Notes: a model not told the origin generated them from the letters alone. A stretch of 64,000 nucleotides of DNA from Microbulbifer agarilyticus (GCF_001999945.1 NZ_CP019650.1:868001-932000), one strand, 5' to 3'. Shown: positions 38,374 through 47,684, counted from the first letter of the stretch. Numbers and translations are program-made.

Positions 38374-38560
38374 AATGTTATCCCGTTAGTTTGTGTTCTG
38401 AATCTGTCGGCTTGCTCGGCAAGGCTCCAAACGGCGGGCATAAAAAAAGCCCACGGGGCACCCTGGCTGCCGCCGGTGGACTTCGCTGTCCTACTGATAA
38501 GTGTCAACAAGTTAAAGTAAGCATCACCTGCGAGGTTCTCTACCATGCAGGTGGCTCTGC
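38374..38560 (-). promoter_or_regulatory. Attenuator-like leader of the nitrate transporter gene
   Basis: In transcription order there are: hairpin P1 at 38553-38525 (7-bp stem CACCTGC/GCAGGTG with an inner GGT/ACC pair around AGAGA), hairpin P2 at 38491-38478 (GGAC/GTCC with six-base loop AGCGAA), and a terminator-like stem at 38468-38448 followed by seven U's, all before the start codon. Two hairpins ahead of a terminator is the known target layout of ANTAR antiterminators (NasR, NasT), and the P2 loop has the A1/G4 signature. NasT is encoded 1.7 kb away. Confidence 0.65.
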
Positions 38561-38605
38561 TTGTGGTTAATTACGATTTAGCTACTCAATAACTACGTAA
38601 TAGCT

Positions 38606-38622
38606 ATTCAATAACTGTGCCA
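38606..38622 (-). promoter_or_regulatory. Sigma-54-like promoter of the nitrate transporter gene
   Basis: The minus-strand sequence TGGCACAGTTATTGAAT is nearly identical to the nirB site. A 16-bp direct repeat (38579-38594 and 38601-38616, one mismatch, 22-bp period) overlaps the -12 side. Further upstream, 38805-38822 is a perfect inverted repeat GGTGCAC-GATT-GTGCACC, a possible activator site. No gene lies in the rest of 38623-38900. Confidence 0.55.
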
Positions 38623-38900
38623 TGGTTGTGCGTAAACCGGGTCGCAGGCCGAAACTGGTGCGCTGTGTTGCAAAAAAATGGCGCATTGGACGCGAAACCT
38701 GACCGATAACGCGCGGTAATGTTCCAGCGCTAGTTACTTGTGAGCGGTTGAGGGGCGCAGCCAGATATCGGCCTCGCCCCGTTTTGGTGTGCTTTGAGTG
38801 GGGTGGTGCACGATTGTGCACCGAGGGTGGGCGTGTGCGGATTTCACTTTAGGGCTGAATAGGGCGGAAGACGCTAATAGCTTGTGTGTGGCTTCGGTGC

Positions 38901-39992
38901 TCAAGACTTGGGAGTACGGGACTTGGGCGAATGCCTCTCGCGCAAGCGGAGGTAGTCGAGGGTTTGCTGGTAGAGGTCGGAGTCGAAGAGCTCCGCAGTA
39001 TCGGTATCAACCGGCGCGATCTCGTTACACAGGGAAAGCAACTCGCGTGCTTTTTGCGGGGATGGGCGCCCGTGATCTGTCTGTGGGTGGGCGAACAAAT
39101 GCCAGCCTGTATTCTGCTCGGGAGGCATGTCCTTTTTACGATACAGCTGATCGTTCAGGGACACTGCTACTACGTCATCAGGAAGATTGAGGTATTCCGG
39201 ACGCGCCAGAATTCCCGCTGCGTCACGACGGTTGGTGCGATCGCTGAGCCATCCGCACGCTTCCAGTAGTGCAGCGCGCAACGCCATATGGGTGGCGGGA
39301 TTTGCTTCGTGCCAGCTGCGTGTAACCGCGAGTACTTTTTCTGGCATTGCGGGCATCAGGGCGTTGTTCGGGGTGGCGATAACCCCGATACCTTCCTGGG
39401 CGGCAAAGGTGTTCCAGGGTTCGCCAACGCAGAAACCATCAATATCCCCACGGCGCAGGTGGTCCACCATTTGCTCCGGTGGCAAGACCTGTAGGCGTAC
39501 ATCGGTGTTGGGGTTAATCCCGGCACTGCTTAACCAATGGCGTAGCTGCAGGGTGTGACTGGCAAACGGATACACGCTGGCAAACGTGAGCGGTGCTGCA
39601 TCCGATGCTTGTTCGTCAACAAACTGCTTCAGCGCCGTACCTACGCCATCCGCATCGTCAGATTGTGGGTTTAACTTGCTGTAGAGGTCGCTGGATAAGG
39701 TAATCCCATTGCCATTACAGCTGAGGATCAGGCCGCTGAGCAGCTCTTCTTCGCAGTTTGGCAGGGTTTGCTTGAGGGTGAGCGGCATGGGCGCAAGCAT
39801 CGCGGCTGCGTCCGCGGCACCGCCGATGAGCTTATCCCGCAATGTGGCCCAGGACGTTTCCCGCTTTAATGTCACTTGCAGCCCATGCTGCTCAAATAGT
39901 CCGAGCTCATGGGCGATGATCAGTGGGGCGCTATCTGTCAGACGCAGATAGAGCAGTTTGAGTTTTGGCTTTTCGACTTGCAGGCTGCTCAC
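38901..39992 (-). CDS. nasS: Nitrate sensor protein NasS
   Basis: A 363-residue NrtA-like periplasmic-binding-protein fold without a signal peptide, hence cytoplasmic. In characterised systems NasS binds NasT and releases it when nitrate or nitrite is bound. Motifs include LRLTDSAPLIIAHELGLFEQHGLQV, DVRLQVLPPEQMVDHLRRGDIDGFCVGEPWN and the C-terminal TGWHLFAHP region. It follows nasT by 43 bp. Confidence 0.92.
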   Translation of the reverse strand: MSSLQVEKPKLKLLYLRLTDSAPLIIAHELGLFEQHGLQVTLKRETSWATLRDKLIGGAADAAAMLAPMPLTLKQTLPNCEEELLSGLILSCNGNGITLSSDLYSKLNPQSDDADGVGTALKQFVDEQASDAAPLTFASVYPFASHTLQLRHWLSSAGINPNTDVRLQVLPPEQMVDHLRRGDIDGFCVGEPWNTFAAQEGIGVIATPNNALMPAMPEKVLAVTRSWHEANPATHMALRAALLEACGWLSDRTNRRDAAGILARPEYLNLPDDVVAVSLNDQLYRKKDMPPEQNTGWHLFAHPQTDHGRPSPQKARELLSLCNEIAPVDTDTAELFDSDLYQQTLDYLRLRERHSPKSRTPKS

Positions 39993-40035
39993 GGTATTAC
40001 TCTCGGCAATCTTTAAAATTCTGTGTCAAATCTCG

Positions 40036-40626
40036 CTATCTGGCCGGTGTTTGCAGATGCGTGACGATTTGTTCGGCGACATTGCGCATGGTGGAGTTGC
40101 TGTTCATCGCCAGGGTGCGCAGGGTCTGATGGGCGGCCTGCTCGCTGATATTTTTGCGGGCCATTAATAGCCCCTTGGCTCGCTCAATAATTTTGCGTTC
40201 GTCCAGCTGTTGCTGGGTGCGCTCCAGAGACTGCCGCAGCTGCTGATAGCTGCGGAACTGTGCCATGGCGATTTCGATGGCCGGCGCGACGCGTTCCGCA
40301 GAAAGGCCTTCCGCCATATAGGCACTGACACCGGCGTCCACCGCGCTACTGATGAAATCTGCGCCACCGCGGGCTGAGAACATCGCCACCGGCGTAGGGT
40401 TGTGCTGGTTGATTACGGAGAGGCTTTCAAGAATGTCCCGGTCGGGAGATTCGATATCGATCAACACGATATCTGGGCGGTGTTTTTCTACCTGATATAG
40501 GAGGCCTTCGGCGCTGGAAAGCTGCGCTAACAGGTTGTATCCGGCAGCGGTGAGCTGCTCGGACACCATGGTCGCGCGCTCGGTCTGGTCATCGACCAGT
40601 AAAATGCTGATTGGGGTGCTCGTCAT
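40036..40626 (-). CDS. nasT: ANTAR antiterminator NasT
   Basis: A 196-residue response-regulator-like protein: N-terminal receiver domain (ISILLVDDQTERATMVSEQL, DIVLIDIESPDRD) and a C-terminal ANTAR RNA-binding domain at about 133-190 (IIERAKGLLMARKNISEQAAHQTLR). Family members bind paired hexaloop hairpins in leader RNA and stop terminator formation; NasS controls access. It starts 7 bp after the porin stop and precedes nasS, so porin, nasT and nasS are probably one transcript. Confidence 0.94.
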   Translation of the reverse strand: MTSTPISILLVDDQTERATMVSEQLTAAGYNLLAQLSSAEGLLYQVEKHRPDIVLIDIESPDRDILESLSVINQHNPTPVAMFSARGGADFISSAVDAGVSAYMAEGLSAERVAPAIEIAMAQFRSYQQLRQSLERTQQQLDERKIIERAKGLLMARKNISEQAAHQTLRTLAMNSNSTMRNVAEQIVTHLQTPAR

Positions 40627-40633
40627 CGCTCTA

Positions 40634-41878
40634 TTAAAACTTCAATTCGAACTGCAGCCAGAATTTGTCCGTATCGCTGCTGAAGGTGTCAGCGTCGTAG
40701 GTGGCGTATTTGGCGAGCAGGTCGATATTTTTTGTTATGGCATAGGTCGCCACCAGGTCGAGTTCGTTACCGTACTCGCGGCTGAAGCGATCGCTATAGA
40801 ATTTATGCAAAGTTGCTGCAAACTTAATGCCAGAAATAACCACTGAGCCGCCAGCATAGTAGTCGCGGATGCCGTCGACGGGTGTGGTCAGGAATTTGTC
40901 TGCATAGCCCTGGAACTTGTGCAGCGTGGCCAGCGGGGTTTGAAATGCCCACTGATCATCACCGGTGAGCCACTCGGTACCGACAAATCCGGCAAACTTG
41001 TATTTCTGTTCTGGCTTGGTGCCGAACTCCGCGTTGTAGTACTCCGCGCGGTAATCGTAGGGGTTGCGTCCGGTATCGCTCTGGGTGGCTGCACGCAGGT
41101 GCCAGCGGAAGGTTTCGCAGTCCACACTCCACTTGAAGCCGGCGGTGACGCTCGCTAATTCGTCAAATTCGTGGAAATCGAGGCTATAGAAAAAGCCGCT
41201 GAGGGTTTGATTTGGACGTACCTTGTATTTTAGTCGCAGCGCGTTTACCGGCCCGCCAATGTCTCCGTCGGCACCATCCGGGCCGAAGATCCGGTTGACG
41301 TTCCAGGAATAGAAGTAGTCACCTGTGAACCGGTCGTCGAATGCCCACTCACCGCGTAACGCATCGTATGTCTGTTCGTTCTGGCGCCAGCCAACGCCGC
41401 CAATAAAGCGCTGATCGTCAAAATTAATACGCTGTCTGCCCAGGGTGAGTAGGTTCTTGTTGTGCTTGTAGCTCAGCTGAACGCGGTTCACCTCGCTGTA
41501 TTCCGGGTCGGCAATGACCGGGTACTGGGTGCGTCCGTTCTCTGTGTTGTTGAATTTCTCGCTACTGATGTAGGTGACATTGTCGCCTTCCAGCAAGAAC
41601 TCCCAGCCATCCCAGCGGGCACTGGTCCAGGTCGCGCGGCTGCGCAGAGTACCGGCAGTGGCATGATTGGGAAAAGAAACTTCGCGCACATGCTCGTAGC
41701 GAGGGCGAAAATTGAGGTCGAAGGTACTGTTGCGAATCATGTCCCCGGGCATTTGGGCAATGTTTTCTTCCGCACCAGCGGCAGTTGTCGCACTAAATAG
41801 CAGCGCAGCCCCGAGAGCAGCTTTGCTGAGCTGAAGGTATATGGCGGTAGTCTGGTCTGCACATGGGCTGGCAACCAT
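40634..41878 (-). CDS. Alginate-export-family outer-membrane porin
   Basis: A 414-residue predicted beta-barrel with a signal peptide ending TAAGA, alternating aromatic strands (FDLNFRPRYEHVREV, VQLSYKHNKNLLTLGRQRINFDDQRFIG) and a C-terminal phenylalanine (FWLQFELKF), the outer-membrane assembly signal. It belongs to the alginate_exp/AlgE-like group. The nitrate context suggests a nitrate or small-solute porin, not alginate export. ATG 41878 is preferred over ATG 41884 because CAGGGAG then sits at the right spacing. Confidence 0.85.
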   Translation of the reverse strand: MVASPCADQTTAIYLQLSKAALGAALLFSATTAAGAEENIAQMPGDMIRNSTFDLNFRPRYEHVREVSFPNHATAGTLRSRATWTSARWDGWEFLLEGDNVTYISSEKFNNTENGRTQYPVIADPEYSEVNRVQLSYKHNKNLLTLGRQRINFDDQRFIGGVGWRQNEQTYDALRGEWAFDDRFTGDYFYSWNVNRIFGPDGADGDIGGPVNALRLKYKVRPNQTLSGFFYSLDFHEFDELASVTAGFKWSVDCETFRWHLRAATQSDTGRNPYDYRAEYYNAEFGTKPEQKYKFAGFVGTEWLTGDDQWAFQTPLATLHKFQGYADKFLTTPVDGIRDYYAGGSVVISGIKFAATLHKFYSDRFSREYGNELDLVATYAITKNIDLLAKYATYDADTFSSDTDKFWLQFELKF

Positions 41879-41912
41879 GGACATCTCCCTGGATATTCGC
41901 GTGCAATAGAAA

Positions 41913-41945
41913 AGGCCCGGCGGCACGGATTGTGCGGCCGGGCCT
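41913..41945 (-). terminator. Terminator-like hairpin in the porin-nasTS leader
   Basis: The stem AGGCCCGG/CCGGGCCT (41938-41945 with 41913-41920) has a further inner pairing GCAC/GTGC and is followed by TTTTCTATT in the minus direction. It lies 34 bp before the porin start codon and just after a predicted promoter, so it can act as an attenuator of the porin and of nasT-nasS. Confidence 0.7.
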
Positions 41946-41966
41946 CAGTGCCACTGGCATCTGGTC

Positions 41967-42210
41967 AATCAAAACTCGTACCAATGGGTGCAAATTTAGT
42001 AGAGCGTGTGCTTTATATGGGAGATTCAGTATCGATTCGTCGCCTTCTGGCGCGGGATTGCGCTCTAGTGGTGCAAATGGCGATGATGCGCAGTGAGTAC
42101 ACCATTGGTTGCGTCATCATTTGGATAAATATGGTTTGGTGTGGCTCGGTATGGTGCGCAGATGGGCGTTCGCGCGGCAATATGGTGCAGAGCTCGGAGT
42201 GCACCGGGAG
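41967..42210 (-). promoter_or_regulatory. Porin-nasTS promoter with NtrC-like half-sites
   Basis: The minus-strand sequence TGGTACGAGTTTTGATT (41967-41983) has a consensus-like sigma-54 -24 box and again TTGA at -12. Plus-strand GGTGC half-sites occur at 41987, 42070 and 42153, exactly 83 bp apart, and at 42184 in an inverted pair ending TGCACC at 42205. GGTGCA/TGCACC is the half-site type of NtrC. The rest of 41879-42344 shows no gene. Confidence 0.45.
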
Positions 42211-42344
42211 GGTCCTTTTGGGCTACATTTTCTAAAGATGGAATATGCGAAGCTAATTTGCGGTAATTTTGCTGTATGGTTTCGCCATTCACCGAACGTG
42301 GCAAGCTGGTGCCACGGGGTTCAAGTGTCAGGATGCAGTAATAA

Positions 42345-42950
42345 ATGACATCGCCATCAGGTCATCATTCAACGCCGAGTACTCGGGTGTGCCCGGTTGT
42401 TCTCGCTGGCGGACTCTCAAGTCGTATGGGGCGGGACAAGGCACTGCTAAAATTATCCAATGGGCGGACACTGCTCGAGCAGGCGAAGCATCAGCTGGAG
42501 CAGGTTCAAGTGCCCGAGGGCATGGAGATGATGGCGCCGCTGGTGAGTGGGCGTCGCCCTGGCGGCATTCCTGACCAGGTAGAAGCTGCTGGTCCGCTCG
42601 GGGGGCTCCAGGCCATTGATCAGCATTTACGTCAGTGGGAGCTTGCCTGCGATGCACTGCTGGTGGTGCCAGTGGATATGCCACTGGTGTCGTCGGCCCT
42701 ACTGGAGCAGCTGTGTGTGGCTGGGCAGACCGTAGAGCAGGCGGTGTGCTTCGGTGACTACTTTCTACCGTGCTGGCTTCCTCTGGGCGCGCGCAGCCGC
42801 AAGTACCTGGGTGCTGCAGCCGCAGGGAATGCGATCGCTTCGGTGCGGGCGCTGTTTGGTTTTGTTGGCTGTGTGCAACTGCCTGCCCCGGAGGGTGATT
42901 GGCACCTGAATCTGAATCGGCCGGAGGATTACAGCCTACTGCAGGGGTAG
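42345..42950 (+). CDS. mobA: Molybdenum cofactor guanylyltransferase MobA
   Basis: MobA links GMP to Mo-molybdopterin to make the MGD cofactor of NasA. The 201-residue protein has the N-terminal GTP-binding motif VLAGGLSSRMGRDKALL, the VVPVDMPLVSS metal-binding motif and the C-terminal LNLNRPEDY motif. It diverges from the porin operon. Its presence fits the need of a bis-MGD nitrate reductase. Confidence 0.94.
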   Translation: MTSPSGHHSTPSTRVCPVVLAGGLSSRMGRDKALLKLSNGRTLLEQAKHQLEQVQVPEGMEMMAPLVSGRRPGGIPDQVEAAGPLGGLQAIDQHLRQWELACDALLVVPVDMPLVSSALLEQLCVAGQTVEQAVCFGDYFLPCWLPLGARSRKYLGAAAAGNAIASVRALFGFVGCVQLPAPEGDWHLNLNRPEDYSLLQG

Positions 42951-43035
42951 CACAAAGATTGGTGCTGTTTTCAGAATGGTGCTAACCCGTCAGCGGACCG
43001 TGGGGGTGTATTCGAATTGAGGTATTTGTATTCGA

Positions 43036-43932
43036 ATGTTGGTACGAGACTCGAGCTTTGCCCTTAATTTTAAGAGCGGTAAGTTACTTCGGCGGCTGTT
43101 TGCGATCATCTTTGCTATCGCGGCCGCTGTCGCCCTGTCCAGTTGCGGCGAGCGCACCCCGAAGGTGCTGCGCATCGCGGTAGACGCCAGCTTTCAACCG
43201 GCGCTTGAGGCATTGCGGCCATCTTTCGAACAGCATTGCCGTTGCCGCCTGGTGATCACCGCCGGCGCCAGCGGCCTGCTTTACAGTGAGATTCGCGCTG
43301 GCGATGCTGAACACCCTTTCGATCTGTTTCTCTCTGCCGATATGGCGCGCCCGGTGCTGCTGGAGAAAGCGGGACTGACCGTTCCTGCCAGTCGTCAGAC
43401 CTATGCGCGCGGACAGCTGGCGGTGTGGGCCAGCGCCAAGATCTCCACCAACAAGTCCTCGGGCTTCTCTACCCTTGCTGCACTGGCGTCACAGGGCGCT
43501 TCCGGTGCGACACTCACCCCTCGCCAGCTCATCCTGTTATTGGGGCGCGGCAAACACAAGTTGGTCGTGGCGGACCCGCAGCTCGCCCCCGACGGGGATG
43601 CGGCGGTCAAGATGTTAAAGAAACTGCGATTGTGGCCGAGGGTAAAGAACCGCGTGGTGTACGCGGGGCATTCGGGGCACGCTCAGATCATGTTGCACCA
43701 GGGCGAGGGTGATCTGGGGTTGATCCCTTACGGTCAGGCTCTGGCATCTGGGCGCCGTGCGCAGTTTATGCGTATCCCCTATCAGTTCCACCCGCCGCTG
43801 GACCAGCAGCTGGTAATTTTGCGGGGTACCCGGCAGCGCAACCTGGCCATTCGCTTCCTGCAATATTTGCGCTCAGACCCGGTGCAGGCGCAATTGCTCC
43901 CTTTAGGATTTTTACCTGCTCAAACCCACTAA
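43036..43932 (+). CDS. ModA-like molybdate-binding lipoprotein
   Basis: A 298-residue ABC-type binding protein. An unusually long n-region precedes the hydrophobic core and lipobox LSSC. The body has ModA-type motifs: LRIAVDASFQPALEALRPSFE, ITAGASGLLYSEIRAGDAEHPFDLFLSADM, the YARGQLAVWA hinge strand and GHSGHAQIMLHQGEGDLGLIPYGQAL. No modB or modC lies nearby, so it must use a permease encoded elsewhere or have a related anion as ligand. The ribosome site before ATG 43036 is poor, so a later start is possible. Confidence 0.82.
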   Translation: MLVRDSSFALNFKSGKLLRRLFAIIFAIAAAVALSSCGERTPKVLRIAVDASFQPALEALRPSFEQHCRCRLVITAGASGLLYSEIRAGDAEHPFDLFLSADMARPVLLEKAGLTVPASRQTYARGQLAVWASAKISTNKSSGFSTLAALASQGASGATLTPRQLILLLGRGKHKLVVADPQLAPDGDAAVKMLKKLRLWPRVKNRVVYAGHSGHAQIMLHQGEGDLGLIPYGQALASGRRAQFMRIPYQFHPPLDQQLVILRGTRQRNLAIRFLQYLRSDPVQAQLLPLGFLPAQTH

Positions 43933-44566
43933 TGTGCCATATAAAATATGGTTGCAGCGGAAATCGATTCACCTAATACGATTTATATAGGCCGTAAAAC
44001 TTATTCAAATATTGGTTTTATTTGATACCTATTCCAATGCCGCATCGATTCCATTTCAAAGGGTTATTACTTAACTAAACGGTTTGGAATAGTTAATTAA
44101 ATAATCCCTTATACGACTCGTCCTTAGGCATATAGCGCTTTTTCGCGCCATTATTTTCATTTACCCCTCTGCATGTATTTAAGTACGTTTTGTCATGATA
44201 TATATGTTCTTGTGTCACTTTTTCGTTTCAGGTGTAACGTAATCTGCTGTTTTTTGAGCGATTTTCGATATTTTTAATAAATTTCCTTAAAGCGACTAAT
44301 AAGAATCCTCTATTTCCGTCGCCGAAATTTATTCTCTTTAATGCAGCGACTTACCGAAAAGGTTTTAATTTCTCCGGAAACTGTTTTTTCCGGGGCAGGC
44401 CTGTCTTTGCCTTTTAATTTGTTGTTTCGGGGCGACCCGAATAAAAGGCTGCGCTGGTGGAATTAAATTCGGCGGTAGTGTTTCGTCCTACAAAGGACAG
44501 CCCAAATGGTCGTATCAGGGTCTTGGGTTTATAACAACGACAAATCTTTTAACGGGAGCACAAACG
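43933..44566. other. AT-rich non-coding gap before pntA
   Basis: 634 bp without a convincing gene, much more AT-rich than its surroundings. Hairpins CCGGAAA/TTTCCGG (44374-44393) and GTCCT/AGGAC (44486-44499) lie in the half closer to pntA and could belong to a long pntA leader. I see no tRNA, insertion sequence or repeat. The far end must hold the pntAB promoter. Confidence 0.4.
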
Positions 44567-46107
44567 GTGATTATTGCCATACCAAAGGAGACTGCGCCTG
44601 GAGAGTCGCGGGTCGCCGCAACGCCAGCCAGCGTAAAGCGTTTGCAGTCGCTGGGCTTTGACGTTGTCATTGAGCAGGGTGCCGGTGAAGGAGCTAACTT
44701 CCCCGACACAGAATATGAACAGGCCGGTGCCAAGCTGTGCGCCAACGCGGCCGATTGTCTGAGTCAGGCCGGCATCGTACTGAAAGTACAGCAGCCAAAT
44801 GAGGTTGAGCTGGACCTGATTCCCAGTGGCGCCACGCTGGTGGCATTTCTGAAGCCGGCGCAAAACGAAGCGCTGCTGAAGAAATTTGCAGATAAAAACA
44901 TTAACGCGCTGGCGGTGGAGTCTATTCCACGTATTTCCCGCGCACAGAAAATGGATGCGTTGAGCTCCATGGCCAACATTGCCGGCTACCGTGCAGTGAT
45001 TGAAGCGGCCCACGAGTTTGGTCGCTTCTTTACTGGCCAGATCACTGCCGCCGGTAAGGTTCCACCCGCCAAGGTGCTGGTGATTGGTGCCGGTGTTGCG
45101 GGCCTGTCTGCAATTGGCACTGCCAAGAGCATGGGTGCCATCGTGCGCGCCTTCGACACCCGCCCGGAAGTACGCGAGCAGGTGGAGTCCATGGGCGCGG
45201 AATTCCTCACCGTGGAAATCGAGGAAGATGGTTCCGGCACCGGCGGTTACGCCAAGCAAATGTCCAAAGAGTTCATCGACGCCGAAATGGCTCTTTTCCG
45301 TGAACAGGCCGAGGAAGTGGACATTGTCATCACTACCGCTCTGATCCCCGGCAAGCCGGCACCGAAGCTGTGGCTGGCGGACATGGTAGAAACCATGGCC
45401 GACGGTTCTGTGGTTGTGGACCTGGCGGCGGAAATGGGCGGTAACTGTGACTTCACCGAAGCCGATAAAAAGGTTGTGAAGAGTGGCGTCACTATTTTGG
45501 GTTACACCAATCTGGCCAGCCGCGCAGCCACTCAGTCTTCCACCCTGTATGCCACCAACCTGTGCCATCTGTTGACGGATATGACACCGGAAAAGAACGG
45601 TGAAATCGAAATCAACTTCGAAGATGAAGCTATTCGCGGTGCCACTGTGGTGAAGGAAGGTGAAATTACCTGGCCGCCCCCCCGCCGAAAATCTCTGCCG
45701 CGCCGCAGCAAAAGCAGCCGGAGCCTCAGATCGAAGTGGAGCCAAAGCCGGAGAAGAAGTCTTCCCCTCTGTCTCTGGTGGCCTTTTGGGCCGTTGCTGG
45801 CCTGTTGCTGTTGGCATTGGGTAAATCTGCCCCGGCGGATTTTGTTGCCCACTTTACGGTGTTTGTTCTGGCCATCTTTATCGGCTGGCAGGTGATCTGG
45901 AACGTGTCCCACGCGCTGCACACCCCGTTAATGAGTGTGACTAACGCCATCTCAGGCATTGTGATTATCGGTGCTTTGTTGCAGGTAGGGGCCACCGGTT
46001 CCTTCCTGGTAACGGTAATGGCGTTTGTGGCGGTACTGTTTGCCAGTATCAATATCTTCGGTGGCTTCTTCGTAACCCACCGTATGCTGAAAATGTTCCG
46101 TCGATAA
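44567..46107 (+). CDS. pntA: NAD(P) transhydrogenase subunit alpha (one-base frameshift)
   Basis: PntA with PntB moves hydride from NADH to NADP+ using the proton gradient. GTG 44567 follows GGGAG. The NAD-binding domain is intact ([37 protein letters not shown]). After GEITWPPP the frame is lost at a run of seven C's (45677-45683); in the next frame the Pro/Gln linker ([19 protein letters not shown]) and the membrane domain ([20 protein letters not shown]) continue to [12 protein letters not shown]. Restoring one C gives 513 residues, like the single-chain E. coli PntA (510). This looks like a homopolymer error, not the split PntAA/PntAB form. Confidence 0.93.
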
Positions 46108-46119
46108 GGAGAGGCAGAC

Positions 46120-47517
46120 ATGAATGGCGTAATTTCTATGGCGTATCTGTTCTCCGCGGTGATGTTTATCCTGAGCCTCGGCGGACTGTCTACACACGAA
46201 ACCGCAAGACGCGGTAATTTTTACGGCATGGTGGGTATGGCTGTTGCCATCATCGCGACCATCGCCGGTATCACCTCTGGTGCCTACCTGCCGGTGGCTA
46301 TTGCCATGGGCGTAGGTGCTGTGATTGGTATCCATCTGGCGCGCAAGGTCGAAATGACTGCGATGCCGCAGCTGGTGGCGTTGCTGCACAGCTTTGTTGG
46401 TCTGGCCGCAGTGCTGATCGGCTGGGGTGGCTACCTGGATCCGCGTATCAATCTTGAAGGTGCCGCACACATTGTGCATAACTCCGAGATTTATATCGGC
46501 GTATTCATCGGCGCGATCACCCTGACCGGTTCTATCGTTGCCTTCGGCAAGCTGCAGGGCCTGATCTCCGGTAAACCGCTGATGCTGCCGGCACGCCACT
46601 GGCTGAACCTGATCGCGCTGGTGATTTGCTTGGTGCTGGGTGCCCAGTTCATTCCAGCGGATGTGAGCAATGCCACCATCATTAACCTGCTGGTTATGAC
46701 GGGTATCGCACTGTTGCTGGGTATCCACCTTATCGCGGCGATCGGTGGTGCGGATATGCCGGTAGTAATCTCCATGCTGAACAGCTACTCCGGCTGGGCC
46801 GCTGCGGCGACTGGCTTTATGCTGAGCAACGACCTGCTGATTGTTATCGGTGCTTTGGTTGGTTCCTCCGGTGCCATCCTCAGTTACATCATGTGTCGCG
46901 GTATGAACCGCTCCTTTATCAGCGTGATTCTGGGTGGTTTCGGTTCCGATGGTGAAGTGGCTGGTGGTGACAGTGAAGTCGAAGGCGAAGTGGTTGCAAC
47001 TAGCCACGACGAGCTGGCGGATGACCTGAAGGCAGCCAAAAACATCGTCATCGTTCCAGGCTTCGGTATGGCGGTAGCCCACGCGCAGCAGGCGGTAAGT
47101 GATCTCACTGACAAGCTGCGCAAAGCTGGCAAGACTGTACGCTTCGGTATCCACCCGGTGGCGGGCCGTCTGCCTGGGCACATGAACGTGCTGCTGGCAG
47201 AGGCCAATGTGCCCTACGACATCGTGCTGGAAATGGAAGAAATCAACGATGACTTCCCGGAAACCGATCTGGTACTGGTAATCGGTGCGAACGACACCGT
47301 GAACCCGGATGCAGTGGAAAAGCCCGGTTCGCCCATCGCCGGCATGCCGGTACTGGAAGTGTGGAAGGCTGGAAAAGTTGTTGTGCTGAAGCGTTCTATG
47401 GCCTCCGGCTACGCCGGTGTTGCCAACCCGCTGTTCTACAAAGACAACTCGCGCATGCTGTTTGGTGATGCGAAGGAGAGTCTGCAGAGCGTACTGGGTA
47501 AGATGAATCCGGCCTGA
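46120..47517 (+). CDS. pntB: NAD(P) transhydrogenase subunit beta
   Basis: The 465-residue membrane subunit with an NADP-binding C-terminal domain ([48 protein letters not shown]) and about nine membrane helices in the first 270 residues. It starts 12 bp after pntA with AAGGAGAGG upstream. Together they supply NADPH for biosynthesis. Confidence 0.97.
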   Translation: MNGVISMAYLFSAVMFILSLGGLSTHETARRGNFYGMVGMAVAIIATIAGITSGAYLPVAIAMGVGAVIGIHLARKVEMTAMPQLVALLHSFVGLAAVLIGWGGYLDPRINLEGAAHIVHNSEIYIGVFIGAITLTGSIVAFGKLQGLISGKPLMLPARHWLNLIALVICLVLGAQFIPADVSNATIINLLVMTGIALLLGIHLIAAIGGADMPVVISMLNSYSGWAAAATGFMLSNDLLIVIGALVGSSGAILSYIMCRGMNRSFISVILGGFGSDGEVAGGDSEVEGEVVATSHDELADDLKAAKNIVIVPGFGMAVAHAQQAVSDLTDKLRKAGKTVRFGIHPVAGRLPGHMNVLLAEANVPYDIVLEMEEINDDFPETDLVLVIGANDTVNPDAVEKPGSPIAGMPVLEVWKAGKVVVLKRSMASGYAGVANPLFYKDNSRMLFGDAKESLQSVLGKMNPA

Positions 47518-47538
47518 TTTTCCAGAACCGGTTCGTAC

Positions 47539-47574
47539 AAAAAACGGCCCCCCGCAAGGTGGGCCGTTTTTTTT
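47539..47574 (+). terminator. Rho-independent terminator after pntB
   Basis: A 12-bp stem (47539-47550 with 47561-47572) is followed by a run of T's. Confidence 0.93.
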
Positions 47575-47684
47575 GTCTGAATATTGACCAAGGTCAAACG
47601 TAGGCGGGGTTTTACCTGGAGTGCAGCTGGGATAATCTAATCGGCTGTACCAATTATAAAAACATCGCAACGCACGGAGCGACC

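Noticed and set aside
44567..46107. Separate PntAA and PntAB subunits as in some alphaproteobacteria
   Set aside because: The Pro/Gln linker typical of the fused form continues across the break in the next frame, and no ribosome site precedes the second part; a one-base loss in C7 explains it better.
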